A stretch of 64,000 nucleotides of DNA from Mesorhizobium ciceri biovar biserrulae WSM1271 (GCF_000185905.1 NC_014923.1:1302001-1366000); one strand, 5' to 3'; counted from the stretch's first letter, positions 42,936 to 53,788 are shown. Program-made: numbers and translations. The notes: generated from the letters alone by a model not told the origin.

Positions 42936-44246
42936 ATGAAATCAATCCTCAAGCCGCTCCTGATGGTCGCAGCAATGGCGATGGGCATGACCGCGGCAGG
43001 CACGTTGCCGGCGCTGGCGCTCGTCGAGCTCAACGTCAACAAGGGCAACGTCGAGCCGCTGCCGATCGCCATCACGGATTTCCAGGGCGGCGACGCGCTT
43101 GGGGCGCAGATTTCGCAGATCGTCACCGCCGATTTGAAGCGTTCGGGTCTGTTCGCTCCGATCGACAAGAGCGCCTTTATCGAGAAAATCACCAACCCCG
43201 ATGCAGCACCGCGCTTCGACGACTGGAAGGTGATCAACGCGCAGGCGCTGGTCACGGGCAGCGTCAGCAAGGAAGCCGACGGCCGCATCCGCGCCCAGTA
43301 CCGGTTGTGGGATACCTTTGCCGGCCAGCAGATGGCTGGCGAGCAGTTCTTCGCCAACGATGCCAATCAGCGGCGTGTCGCCCATATCATCGCCGACGCC
43401 ATCTATGAGCGGCTGACCGGCGAAAAAGGCTATTTCGACACCCGCGTCGTCTTCATCGACGAATCCGGAGCCAAGAATGCGCGCAAGAAGCGCCTCGCGA
43501 TCATGGACCAGGACGGCGCCAACGTCCGCTATCTTTCGGACGGCAGGTCGATCGTGCTGACGCCGCGTTTCTCGCCGAACCGGCAGGAAATCACCTACAT
43601 GTCCTATGAAAGCGGTCAGCCGCGGGTGTACCTGCTGCAGATCGAGACCGGCCAACGCGAACTGGTCGGCAATTTCCCAGGCATGACCTTTGCGCCGCGC
43701 TTTTCGCCCGACGGCCAGAAGGTGATCATGAGCCTGCTGCGCGACGACGGCAATTCCAACATCTTCGCCATGGACCTGCGCAGCCGCTCGACGACGCGGC
43801 TGACCAACTCGACCGCCATCGACACCTCGCCGTCCTATTCGCCCGACGGCAGCAAGGTGGTGTTCACCTCCGACCGTGGCGGCCGCGCGCAGATCTACGT
43901 GATGGGCGCCGACGGCTCGGGCCAGACCCGCATCTCCTTTGGCGACGGCGTCTATTCGACACCGGTATGGTCGCCGCGCGGCGACCTGATTGCCTTCACC
44001 AAGCAGACCGGCGGCGAATTCCAGATCGGGGTCATGAAGACCGATGGATCGGGTGAGCGCATCCTCTCCTCCGGCTTCCAGCAGGAGGGACCGACCTGGG
44101 CGCCGAATGGCCGCGTGCTGATGTTCTTCCGCGATTCCGCCGGTGGCCCCAAACTGGTTTCGGTCGATCTGACCGGACGCAACGAGCAATCGATCCCGAC
44201 GGCGAACTTCGCTTCGGACCCTGCCTGGTCGCCGCTGCTGGAGTAA
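42936..44246 (+). CDS. tolB: Tol-Pal protein TolB
   Basis: 436 aa from ATG 42936 ([20 protein letters not shown]) with a signal peptide ending near LPALA. Two-domain protein: an N-terminal domain ([20 protein letters not shown]) and a six-bladed beta-propeller with repeats of the form [31 protein letters not shown] and [16 protein letters not shown]. Periplasmic partner of Pal. The cluster resumes with pal after a 684-base insertion. Confidence 0.96.
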   Translation: MKSILKPLLMVAAMAMGMTAAGTLPALALVELNVNKGNVEPLPIAITDFQGGDALGAQISQIVTADLKRSGLFAPIDKSAFIEKITNPDAAPRFDDWKVINAQALVTGSVSKEADGRIRAQYRLWDTFAGQQMAGEQFFANDANQRRVAHIIADAIYERLTGEKGYFDTRVVFIDESGAKNARKKRLAIMDQDGANVRYLSDGRSIVLTPRFSPNRQEITYMSYESGQPRVYLLQIETGQRELVGNFPGMTFAPRFSPDGQKVIMSLLRDDGNSNIFAMDLRSRSTTRLTNSTAIDTSPSYSPDGSKVVFTSDRGGRAQIYVMGADGSGQTRISFGDGVYSTPVWSPRGDLIAFTKQTGGEFQIGVMKTDGSGERILSSGFQQEGPTWAPNGRVLMFFRDSAGGPKLVSVDLTGRNEQSIPTANFASDPAWSPLLE

Positions 44247-44250
44247 GAGA

Positions 44251-44735
44251 CGAACTGAGGAACTGGGGAATTGAAGAACTGAAGAACTGAAGAACTGAAG
44301 AACTGAAGAATGGAGAAGGCGGGCGGCTACATCAAGCGTGCGAAGGATCTAGAGGTTTATAAGCGCGCTTATGTGGTCTCTCTTGACGTGCATAAAGCTA
44401 CGCTCGCCTTCCCGAAAATGGAGCAATACGCACTGGCTGATCAGTTGCGTCGCTCCAGCAAGGGAATCTGCGCCAATTTGGCTGAGGGATTTGCCAAGCA
44501 GACTCACTCCAAACCCGAATTCGCGCGGTTCATTTCGATGGCAATGGGTCATGCAGCGAAGTGGAGACGTGGATTTCCTACGCGTTCGACCTTGGATACA
44601 TCAGCCAGGCACAACACGACGATTGGCTGCGATCCTATGCCCATATCTACGGCATGCTGATCAATCTGAGAGAAAAGCTGAAGTGAATTCTCTCTTCAGT
44701 TCCTCAATTCCCCAACTCTTCAATTCCTCTTTTCC
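44251..44735. mobile_element. Inverted-repeat-flanked four-helix-bundle insertion
   Basis: Left arm 44261-44285 and right arm 44693-44717 are inverted repeats; on the opposite strand 22 of 25 bases match. The left side also has an 8-base tandem unit GAAGAACT repeated four times (44273-44304). Between them lies an IVS-type gene. The whole block interrupts the tolB-pal spacing. Similar flanked IVS-protein genes occur in other genomes, so a mobile or homing-like origin is likely but not shown. Confidence 0.65.
44310..44686 (+). pseudogene. Four-helix-bundle protein (23S rRNA IVS-type), frameshifted
   Basis: The N-terminal part, KDLEVYKRAYVVSLDVHKAT, LRRSSKGICANLAEGFAKQ and HSKPEFARFISMAMG, matches the S23/IVS-encoded four-helix bundle family, including the conserved SxxIxxNIAEGxxR-like motif. 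The expected C-terminal helices, SEVETWISYAFDLGYISQ and LRSYAHIYGMLINLREKL, appear in the next frame. One base is missing near 44548 (MAMGS would be expected). A protein of about 125 residues would result. Member of an inverted-repeat-flanked block between tolB and pal. Confidence 0.82.
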
Positions 44736-44930
44736 ATCTCTTTGTCGCGTTTTGGCCGTATTTCCGCCTAGGGTCCGCGCCAACTGTGGCTCATGGCCAA
44801 TGGCTGCGGACGGGCAGCTTAAACCAAAATTTAACCGTGTTTCTTGAATGCCGGTTAACCCAAACGTGGTTACTGGGTGATCAACGAAATCACTCAAATT
44901 AGACCACTCGAATTACGAAGGAGAGGCGGC

Positions 44931-45437
44931 ATGGGCCGTATTGCAGCACTTACCAGAAACCCGGTCATGATCGCGCTGGTGGCGATGCTCGCCATCGCCG
45001 GTTGCGCCTCGAAAAAGACGCCGAACAACGCGGCCGATCTTGGCCTTAACGGCGCCGGCGCCGCAACACCCGGATCGGCGCAGGACTTCACCGTCAACAT
45101 TGGCGACCGCATCTTCTTCGATACGGACTCGACCTCGATCCGTGCCGACGCGCAGACGACGCTCTCGCGCCAGGCACAGTGGCTGAACCAGTACAAGCAG
45201 TATGCCATCGTCGTCGAAGGCCATGCCGACGAACGCGGAACGCGCGAATACAATCTGGCGCTCGGCGCCCGCCGCGCAGCCGCTACCCGTGACTTCCTTG
45301 TCGCCAAGGGCGTCTCGGCCAGCCGTCTCAAGACCATTTCCTACGGCAAGGAACGTCCGGTCGCGGTTTGCGACGACATCTCTTGCTGGTCGCAGAATCG
45401 CCGCGCGGTCACTACGCTTAGCGGCGCTGGCTCCTGA
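44931..45437 (+). CDS. pal: Peptidoglycan-associated lipoprotein Pal
   Basis: 168 aa from ATG 44931 (MGRIAALTRNPVMIALVAML). Signal peptide and lipobox LAIAGC with lipid on Cys25. OmpA-like C-terminal domain that binds peptidoglycan: FFDTDSTSIRADAQTTLSRQ, VVEGHADERGTREYNLALGA, RAVAVC-like end (KERPVAVCDDISCWSQNRRA). Outer-membrane anchor of the Tol system. A TTAA-N8-TTAA near-match to a CtrA box lies about 110 bases upstream. Ribosome site GAAGGAGAGG. Confidence 0.96.
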   Translation: MGRIAALTRNPVMIALVAMLAIAGCASKKTPNNAADLGLNGAGAATPGSAQDFTVNIGDRIFFDTDSTSIRADAQTTLSRQAQWLNQYKQYAIVVEGHADERGTREYNLALGARRAAATRDFLVAKGVSASRLKTISYGKERPVAVCDDISCWSQNRRAVTTLSGAGS

Positions 45438-45505
45438 GGCATCATGGACCGGCGCGTCAAAGGACGCGTGGCCGTCTAGCGGTAAAAATGCAACATACTT
45501 GTGCG

Positions 45506-45531
45506 AAAGGCGGCCTTGGGGCCGCCTTTTT
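45506..45531 (+). terminator. Rho-independent terminator after pal
   Basis: AAAGGCGGCC / GGCCGCCTTT stem, 4-base loop and T-run, about 70 bases after the pal stop. cpoB therefore probably has its own promoter or is expressed by read-through. Confidence 0.88.
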
Positions 45532-45657
45532 CATATCCGGATGCCCGAAACAAAATTTGGCCGAAGTCTCGGCTCCTGCTATGAGCCGAGGGCGCTTGGC
45601 TGGTCCCATTCTGATTGGAAGGCGCGAACAAGCTAACGAAATCACTGCGAGAGGCAC

Positions 45658-46767
45658 ATGCATTTGAGATCGGTTCTGAGCGGCACGCTTGCGCTGCTGC
45701 TCCTATCAGGCGTCACCGCCCTGGCTAGCGGCACCGGGGCGAGCGGCACAGGGCAATCAACCGACAGCGGCTTTACCTTCCATCTTTCCGGTATCGAATT
45801 GCCCAGCTTTTTTGGTCAAAAGAAGAAACCGGACCAGGTTCAGCTGGTGCAGTCCGATCCTACCGCTGTCACCAGCCTGGAAGAGCAGCTGCGGCAGATG
45901 AACGGCAAGATCGAGGAACTCAATTTCCAGGTCCTGCAAATGCAGGAGCAGATCCGCAAGCAGCAGGAAGATAATGAATTCCGCTTCCAGCAGCTGGAAG
46001 GTGGCGGCACGCAAGGCGGGCAGCCGCCGGCGCAGAAGAAATCGGACGCCACCACCGGCACCGACAACAACGTGGCGGCGGCCCCGGCAACACGGGCGCC
46101 GGCCGATGCCGGCGCCGAGCCCGCCAACGATCAATCGGCAGGCGGCAAGACGGTCGAGGACGTCATCGTCGAATCTCCGGATGGCGACCCCGGCAAGGTT
46201 ATTCCCGGTACGGGAGCGCCGGAAAAGACCTTCGGCAGCATCACCGTCGACAAGAACGGCAATGTCATCGATGCTGGCGGCAACACACAATCGACCGCGC
46301 CGGCGCAGGATACCGCGCCAGTCGCCGGGGCGGCGCCCAAGACCGGCAAATCCGATACGGTGGTCGCGGCGTTGCCCGCCACCAACAATCCGGAAGAGCT
46401 CTACCGCAACTCATACCAGTTCATCCTCTCGGGCGACTACGGCACCGCCGAGCAGGGTTTTCGCGACCACATCGCCCGCTTCCCCAAGGATGCGAAAGCA
46501 GCGGATGCGCATTACTGGCTGGGCGAGTCATTGCTCGGCCAGCAGAAATACCGCGATGCGGCCGAGACGTTCCTTGCCGCCAGCAAGGACTACCCCAAGG
46601 CCAAGAAAGCTCCCGACATGTTGCTGAAGCTCGGCGTGTCGCTGGTCGGCCTCAAGCAGCATGACGTTGCCTGCGCCACTTTCAGCGAGGTCGGCAAGCG
46701 CTACCCCGATATTTCCAGCGCGCTCAAGGAACGCGTCAAGCAGGAGAAGGCTCTGGCTGCCTGCTGA
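45658..46767 (+). CDS. cpoB: Tol-Pal coordination protein CpoB/YbgF
   Basis: 369 aa. Signal peptide (LRSVLSGTLALLLLSGVTAL), then a coiled coil (SLEEQLRQMNGKIEELNFQV), a Pro/Ala/Gly-rich linker of about 110 residues and a C-terminal TPR domain (NSYQFILSGDYGTAEQGFRD; YWLGESLLGQQKYRDAAETF; DMLLKLGVSLVGLKQHDVAC). CpoB links Tol-Pal to peptidoglycan synthesis. The repeat R2 copy 3 lies 10 bases after its stop. Confidence 0.94.
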   Translation: MHLRSVLSGTLALLLLSGVTALASGTGASGTGQSTDSGFTFHLSGIELPSFFGQKKKPDQVQLVQSDPTAVTSLEEQLRQMNGKIEELNFQVLQMQEQIRKQQEDNEFRFQQLEGGGTQGGQPPAQKKSDATTGTDNNVAAAPATRAPADAGAEPANDQSAGGKTVEDVIVESPDGDPGKVIPGTGAPEKTFGSITVDKNGNVIDAGGNTQSTAPAQDTAPVAGAAPKTGKSDTVVAALPATNNPEELYRNSYQFILSGDYGTAEQGFRDHIARFPKDAKAADAHYWLGESLLGQQKYRDAAETFLAASKDYPKAKKAPDMLLKLGVSLVGLKQHDVACATFSEVGKRYPDISSALKERVKQEKALAAC

Positions 46768-46776
46768 TCCTTGTCA

Positions 46777-46823
46777 TACATGTCGTTGTCCTGAAACCGG
46801 GATCACTTTTGGGCGACATGCAT
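46777..46823. repeat. Dispersed hairpin repeat R2, copy 3 (3' of cpoB)
   Basis: Arms ATACATGTCG / CGACATGCAT enclosing ACTTTTGGG, 10 bases after the cpoB stop and just before the tilS start codon. Same family as copies at 17324 and 26169. Confidence 0.75.
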
Positions 46824-46824
46824 C

Positions 46825-48198
46825 ATGCTCGACACCGAGCCGGACCTTTCGACTAACCCTTTTTCGCATATCGATTTTACCAGCGGCGCTGTTGCGGCCG
46901 TGTCCGGCGGCAGCGACTCGACCGCCCTGCTCCTTCTTCTCAAACACCATCTCGACCGTAGGGCGCCGGCAACCAAGCTGCTGGCAGTGACGATCGACCA
47001 CGGTTTGCGGTCCGGTTCGGCTGCGGAAGCGCAAACAGTGGCGAAGCTGTGCGCCAGGCTCGGAATTTCACACCGCATCCTGACATGGTCGGGTCCAAAG
47101 CCATCGACCGGTCTGCCCGCCGCCGCTCGCGAGGCGCGCTACCGGCTGCTAGCCGAGGCGGCACAAGCGGAAGGCATCGGCATGATCCTCACCGGCCATA
47201 CCGCCGACGACCAAGCGGAAACGGTGCTGATGCGGCACGCGCGGGACGCGGGCCAAGGCCATGCCGGCATGGCCGGCCGGGGACTTGCCGGCATGGCACC
47301 GGCCACCCTCTATGACTGGCGCATCTGGATCGTGCGGCCGCTCCTCGGCGTGCGGCGCGCGGTATTGCGCGACGTCCTGCGCCGTCAAAATGTCGGCTGG
47401 GCTGACGATCCGACCAATGTCGACGCGGCTTTCGAGCGGCCGCGTGTGCGGGCCGCACTTGCCGGCGAGAGTGTCGAGCATGTGAAGGGCATGTTGATGC
47501 TCGCGGGCCAGGCCGCCCTCGAGCGCAGGCAGCTTGGCGCCAGCGCAACCGATTTGATCGATGGCTTCGCCAGCCAGCCAGCCATCGGCCTCATCTGCCT
47601 CGACCCGTGCCTGCTCTCCTCCGGTGACGAGCAGGCGGCCATCTATGCGTTGCGCATCCTTCTGGCCACGACCGGCGGGATTGCCTTCCTGCCGGATGAG
47701 GCCCGCAGCGAGGCTCTGTTCGGTCGGCTGAGGGCTGGATTTCTTTGCGCCACATTGTCGCGGACGGTTGTCGATTCCCGGCGCTCCGGCATATTCCTGC
47801 GCCGCGAGGCGCGCGGACTGCCCGCCGCCGCTGCCGCCACCGGCAGCACCCTGTGGGACGGCCGCCGGCACATCACATTGAACGACAGCAGCAGCGCATT
47901 GTTGATTGCCCCGTTAGGCGCGGCAGCGGCGAAGCGGCTGGCGACGGGTGAAGGAAAAACCCCGTCGAGCCTGATGCGCGCCGCGCTCGCGGCCGAACCG
48001 GCGGTGTGGCAGGCCGGTGAATGCCTTGGTTTGCCTGGATATGGACTGAAGTCCGCGACGGTGGAAGCGCGGCCGGTCGTTGCCCCCTTCGGCCGCTTCC
48101 TGCCATCCTTCGACCTAGCGCTGGCGCGGGCCGTCGCCGGGCTGATTGGCGCGGCCCCGGTCCCGCCCTTGCCTTTCAGCGGCCACAGTGCCGGCTGA
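46825..48198 (+). CDS. tilS: tRNA(Ile)-lysidine synthetase
   Basis: 457 aa. Converts C34 of the CAU-anticodon tRNA-Ile to lysidine. N-terminal PP-loop SGGSDSTALLLLLKHH, then HGLRSGSAAEAQTVAKLCA, LTGHTADDQAETVLMR and the RPLLGVRRAVLRDVL region with DDPTNVDAAFERPRVR; the C-terminal part is less conserved. Essential gene. Starts at ATG 46825 directly after the R2 repeat. Confidence 0.94.
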   Translation: MLDTEPDLSTNPFSHIDFTSGAVAAVSGGSDSTALLLLLKHHLDRRAPATKLLAVTIDHGLRSGSAAEAQTVAKLCARLGISHRILTWSGPKPSTGLPAAAREARYRLLAEAAQAEGIGMILTGHTADDQAETVLMRHARDAGQGHAGMAGRGLAGMAPATLYDWRIWIVRPLLGVRRAVLRDVLRRQNVGWADDPTNVDAAFERPRVRAALAGESVEHVKGMLMLAGQAALERRQLGASATDLIDGFASQPAIGLICLDPCLLSSGDEQAAIYALRILLATTGGIAFLPDEARSEALFGRLRAGFLCATLSRTVVDSRRSGIFLRREARGLPAAAAATGSTLWDGRRHITLNDSSSALLIAPLGAAAAKRLATGEGKTPSSLMRAALAAEPAVWQAGECLGLPGYGLKSATVEARPVVAPFGRFLPSFDLALARAVAGLIGAAPVPPLPFSGHSAG

Positions 48199-48323
48199 GG
48201 GTTGCGCGAAAGCTTAACCCAGACGTGCTGTTCTGCTTGGCAAGGGGGGACGCTCTCCCTATGTTAGGCGCAAGTTTCCTCTCATGACGCGTGTCCGCCT
48301 CGCGGACGCCAACGGGACAATTG

Positions 48324-50252
<1,929 letters not shown>

Positions 50253-50273
50253 GTTCGGCCACCGATTTCATCG

Positions 50274-50304
50274 AACGCCGCGGCTTGCTCCGCGGCGTTT
50301 TTTG
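50274..50304 (+). terminator. Rho-independent terminator after ftsH
   Basis: AACGCCGCGG / CCGCGGCGTT stem with a 6-base loop and T-run, about 20 bases after the ftsH stop. Confidence 0.92.
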
Positions 50305-50373
50305 TTTTTGGCGTTGGGGAGGAGTTGTCCGCGACCTCGCATCTGCGACGGTGACGATTGGCTCTAGGTGGTA

Positions 50374-50403
50374 GCCAATCTCCCCCACAAGGGGGAGATT
50401 GGC
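50374..50403. repeat. Palindromic repeat R4
   Basis: GCCAATCTCCCCC / GGGGGAGATTGGC, a perfect 13-base inverted repeat with loop ACAA. No U-run. Similar palindromes are known as dispersed repeats in rhizobia (general knowledge, not checked). Confidence 0.75.
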
Positions 50404-50434
50404 AACGTCGCCGCTGGCGTGCCCTCGAAGGCAA

Positions 50435-50470
50435 CAAAAAGGCCCGCGAACCCTGCGGTTCGCAGGCCTT
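50435..50470 (-). terminator. Rho-independent terminator for the 150-aa Cys-repeat gene
   Basis: Near-perfect 14-base stem (50439-50470) with a 4-base loop, read on the minus strand, followed by a U-run, about 25 bases after the gene stop. Confidence 0.85.
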
Positions 50471-50493
50471 CTCTTCTTCAGATGTCTTGTCGC

Positions 50494-50946
50494 TCAGCTC
50501 TTCAGCTTGGCATTGCACAGGCTGTAATAACCGCCGCCCTTCTGGATCCAGCGAAGGCCGTTCAACGTGCCCGCGTCCTTGTTGCCATGGTAGCCCTGGA
50601 GACAGGTCTTCATGCGCGCCTTCGCGGGCTTTTCGGTCTTGAACTCGGCGGCCAGCGTGGTCGGAAATGTCACGCCCGCGGGCGCTACAGTGGGGGCGAC
50701 CGCCGCGCTGGTTTCTTTTTTCGTCTGCGGCTCGGTTTTGACCGTATCCTCGCTGACACTGTCCGCTGCTGATGTCGCGCACTTCTCCTTGCGAAAAGCC
50801 GTCCAGTCCATGCCGTTCAGAGTGCCGCCTTCCTTGGCTGTTCGATAGGTCTCGCCGCATTCCTTCATCGTCAGTGCGCTTGCGGGGGCGACGCTCCAAG
50901 CGACAAATGCGGTCGCAGCCAATACCGCCAATTTCAAACCGTGCAT
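50494..50946 (-). CDS. Secreted Cys-repeat protein, short paralog
   Basis: 150 aa. Signal peptide (MHGLKLAVLAATAFVAWSVA, cleavage near ASA). One repeat unit TMKECGETYRTAKEGGTLNG with MDWTAFRKEKC (Cys30-Cys56), a low-complexity Lys/Thr/Pro/Val linker, and a conserved C-terminal unit RMKTCLQGYHGNKDAGTLNG with WIQKGGGYYSLCNAKLKS (Cys115-Cys144). Each unit has paired Cys 26 or 29 residues apart, probably disulfide-bonded. I do not recognise a family name. A longer paralog lies next to it on the same strand. Cysteine pairs and secretion suggest a periplasmic or surface role. Confidence 0.85.
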   Translation of the reverse strand: MHGLKLAVLAATAFVAWSVAPASALTMKECGETYRTAKEGGTLNGMDWTAFRKEKCATSAADSVSEDTVKTEPQTKKETSAAVAPTVAPAGVTFPTTLAAEFKTEKPAKARMKTCLQGYHGNKDAGTLNGLRWIQKGGGYYSLCNAKLKS

Positions 50947-51131
50947 AAGACCCTCCTGGTTGATAATAAGTTTGACGTCTTTTTGTATATGGTTTGTTCT
51001 CTATATGTTCAACCAGAATCTTTACGGACTACCGATGAGCTTGGCGTTGGGCAGTGTAGGCGAATTGATGATGCCGGCAGCCCGGCGACATGCAGATGCG
51101 AGCAAGGCAGTGTGCGTCTTCGCGCAACAAA

Positions 51132-51165
51132 AAAGGCCCGCGCATCTTGCGATGCGCGGGCCTTT
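51132..51165 (-). terminator. Rho-independent terminator for the 277-aa Cys-repeat gene
   Basis: AAAGGCCCGCGCATC / GATGCGCGGGCCTTT, a perfect 15-base stem with loop TTGC, about 25 bases downstream of the minus-strand gene. Gives a U-run on the minus-strand transcript. Confidence 0.92.
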
Positions 51166-51188
51166 GTTTGGAGACTATGGCTAAGCGA

Positions 51189-52022
51189 TCAGCTCTTCAG
51201 CTTGGCGTTGCACAGGCTGTAGAAGCCGCCGCCCTTCTGGATCCACTTCAGGCCGCCAAGCGAATTGGCGTCCTTGAGGGCATAGTACTGGTCGAGGCAG
51301 GTGTGCATACGGCCCTTTCCGGGGGTCTCGCTGGTATATTTCGGCGAGATCGCGGACGGGAAGGTGACGCCCTTGGGCGCAGCCGTCGTAGGCTTCGCCG
51401 GCTCCTTGGTGTAGCTCGCCTCGTCAGCGGCCGGCACGGTGTCGTCATCCGAGGCGGCTGCGCCGCACTCGGTCTTGCGGAAGTCGTTCCACTTCATGCC
51501 GTTCAGCGTGTTGGCCGTCTTGGCGGCCTGATACTTGGTGCTGCATTCGGCCATGCTCAGGCCCTTGCCGCCATTGTCTGCGGGAGCGGCGGGAGCCGCG
51601 GCGGCCTTGGTGGTCGCCGGCTTGGCGGCGGCAGCGGCGGATGCACCGGCGGCGCATTCGGATTTGCGGAAGTCGTTCCACTTCATGCCGTTCAGCGTGC
51701 CGGCAGCCTTCGCCGCCTGATACTTGGTGCTGCATTCCTTCGCCGTCAGGCCCTTGGCCGTGCTGTCGTCCGCCGCGGCAGCCTTCGTGGTGTTGGTCGC
51801 TTTCTTGGCATCGGCCGGCTTGGCGTCGGTCGTCGCTGTGGCGTCGGTGCCGCACTGAGCCTTGCGGAACTGGTTCCAGGTCGCTCCGGCCAGTGTCCCC
51901 GCATCCTTGGCGGCGTTATACTTCGTGCTGCACTCGGCCATCGTCAGTGCGTTGGCTGGCGCGGCCAGGAACAAGGTCGCGACGGCGAGGCCGGTCAAAG
52001 TGGCAAGTCGGTGGATGAGCAT
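51189..52022 (-). CDS. Secreted Cys-repeat protein, long paralog (four units)
   Basis: 277 aa. Signal peptide (MLIHRLATLTGLAVATLFLA, cleavage near ANA). Three matching repeats with Cys at 31/57, 97/123 and 160/186 (26 apart), each of the form ECSTKYQAAKAAGTLNGMKW plus NDFRK, joined by Ala/Lys/Thr/Asp linkers. A divergent fourth unit with Cys 242/271 (29 apart) contains LGGLKWIQKGGGFYSLCNAK. The short paralog has only one repeat plus the fourth unit. The last 35 residues are nearly the same in both. Probably exported and disulfide-stabilised; binding or structural role unknown. Confidence 0.87.
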   Translation of the reverse strand: MLIHRLATLTGLAVATLFLAAPANALTMAECSTKYNAAKDAGTLAGATWNQFRKAQCGTDATATTDAKPADAKKATNTTKAAAADDSTAKGLTAKECSTKYQAAKAAGTLNGMKWNDFRKSECAAGASAAAAAKPATTKAAAAPAAPADNGGKGLSMAECSTKYQAAKTANTLNGMKWNDFRKTECGAAASDDDTVPAADEASYTKEPAKPTTAAPKGVTFPSAISPKYTSETPGKGRMHTCLDQYYALKDANSLGGLKWIQKGGGFYSLCNAKLKS

Positions 52023-52390
52023 AGCGTTTCTCCGTTGCAGCAGCCCATGATACGTCCCTGCAAATCAATAACGCTCAACGGTCGGTTGCGCCAGATGCTA
52101 AGTGGCGTATATATCGCCGAAAATCGGCTTCTCCCGATAAGGTGATGAAATCGTTGTCCGTTGCCTGGTTCAGAGCAAGATTTTCCTGGTGCATCCGCGC
52201 TGAAAGGCTCGAATGACTTGTATATTGCAGCATGGCAGTCTGGGCATGTCAGGTTGCGGCCACGTTGTGTGCAGTGCACAACAATGGTTTTCTAAGGATT
52301 GGTAACGTATAATCACACAATGTGATCATAGCGCCCTGGCCAATTGTGGCATGACGTGCCGGGGAAGAAACGTCGAGGAAGCTGACTGGC
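52023..52390. other. 368-base region between the Cys-repeat gene and glmM
   Basis: No gene is supported. It holds the promoter of the Cys-repeat gene and, at the right end, that of glmM. Visible elements: a palindrome GTTGTG-TGCAGTG-CACAAC near 52264-52282 and ATCACA-CAA-TGTGAT at 52312-52326, a Crp/Fnr-like or regulator-type site about 65 bases before glmM. Confidence 0.55.
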
Positions 52391-53743
52391 ATGGCAGGGA
52401 ATTATTTCGGCACGGACGGCATTCGCGGACGCGCCAACAAGTTTCCGATGACCGCTGAAATCGCGATGCGGGTCGGCATGGCCGCCGGCCTTTCCTTCCA
52501 GCGCGGCAGCCATCGACATCGTGTCGTGCTCGGCAAGGACACCAGGCTTTCCGGTTATATGATCGAGAATGCCATGGTCGCCGGTCTTTGTGCCGCCGGC
52601 ATGGACGTGTTCCTGCTCGGCCCGATCCCGACGCCGGCTGTCGCCATGCTGGTGCGTTCGCTGCGCGCCGATATCGGCGTCATGATCTCGGCCTCGCACA
52701 ACCCCTATTACGACAACGGCATCAAGCTGTTCGGACCCGACGGCTACAAGCTCTCCGACGAGATCGAGGAGCGCATCGAGAGCATGCTCGACAGGGATAT
52801 CGAACTGGCGCTCGCCGATTCCGACGGGCTTGGCCGCGCCAAGCGCGTCGACGGCGTACATGACCGCTACATCGAATTCGCCAAGCGCACCTTGCCGCGC
52901 TCGATGTCGCTCGCGGGCTTGAGGATCGTCGTCGATTGCGCCAATGGCGCGGCCTACAAGGTGGCGCCCGAGGCGCTGTGGGAACTGGGCGCCGAGGTCG
53001 TCGCCATCAATGTCGAGCCCAACGGCTTCAACATCAACAAGGAATGCGGCTCGACCCACCCGGCCGGCCTGCAAAAGAAGGTGCACGAAGTGCGCGCCGA
53101 TATCGGCATCGCGCTCGACGGCGACGCCGATCGCGTCGTCATCGTCGATGAAAACGGCGCGATCGTCGATGGTGACCAGATCATGGCGCTGATCGCCGAA
53201 TCCTGGCACCAGAGCGGGCGGCTTGCCGGCGGCGGTGTCGTCTCAACCGTCATGTCCAATCTGGGCCTCGAACGCTTCCTCGGCGACATGAAGCTGCAAT
53301 TGCACCGGACCAAGGTCGGCGACCGTTATGTCGTCGAGCATATGCGCGCGCACGGGCTGAATGTCGGCGGCGAACAGTCGGGCCATATCGTGCTGTCTGA
53401 CTTTTCGACCACCGGCGACGGCCTGGTTTCGGCGCTGCAGGTGCTGGCCTGCATCAAGCGGCAGGGCCGGCCGGTCAGCGAACTGTCGAAGAAATTCGAA
53501 CCCGTGCCGCAGCTCTTGAAGAACGTTCACATTTCCGGCGGCAAGCCGCTCGAGGAGGCGCCGGTCAAGGCCGCCATCGAAGACGCGCGTAGCCGGCTCG
53601 GCAAGACCGGACGGCTGGTTATCCGGCCATCCGGGACAGAGCCGCTGATCCGCGTGATGGCCGAGGGCGACGACCCGCAACTGGTCGAGTCCGTGGTGAA
53701 TGGCATCGTGGACATCATCTCGGAAACGCGCAGCGCCGCCTGA
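52391..53743 (+). CDS. glmM: Phosphoglucosamine mutase
   Basis: 450 aa. Converts glucosamine-6-P to glucosamine-1-P for peptidoglycan and LPS synthesis. The active serine is in [15 protein letters not shown]; the metal loop is [13 protein letters not shown]; the substrate loop GGEQSGH and the C-terminal phosphate site [12 protein letters not shown] complete the four-domain fold. Start [20 protein letters not shown] as in the family. Confidence 0.97.
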   Translation: MAGNYFGTDGIRGRANKFPMTAEIAMRVGMAAGLSFQRGSHRHRVVLGKDTRLSGYMIENAMVAGLCAAGMDVFLLGPIPTPAVAMLVRSLRADIGVMISASHNPYYDNGIKLFGPDGYKLSDEIEERIESMLDRDIELALADSDGLGRAKRVDGVHDRYIEFAKRTLPRSMSLAGLRIVVDCANGAAYKVAPEALWELGAEVVAINVEPNGFNINKECGSTHPAGLQKKVHEVRADIGIALDGDADRVVIVDENGAIVDGDQIMALIAESWHQSGRLAGGGVVSTVMSNLGLERFLGDMKLQLHRTKVGDRYVVEHMRAHGLNVGGEQSGHIVLSDFSTTGDGLVSALQVLACIKRQGRPVSELSKKFEPVPQLLKNVHISGGKPLEEAPVKAAIEDARSRLGKTGRLVIRPSGTEPLIRVMAEGDDPQLVESVVNGIVDIISETRSAA

Positions 53744-53788
53744 CCCCCACAGCGCCCGGCAGGACGTCGTCGCCTGAACCTGTCCAAG

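Noticed and set aside
44273..44304. Possible CRISPR array (8-base tandem repeats)
   Set aside because: Unit length is 8 bases with no spacers; it is a short microsatellite-like repeat.
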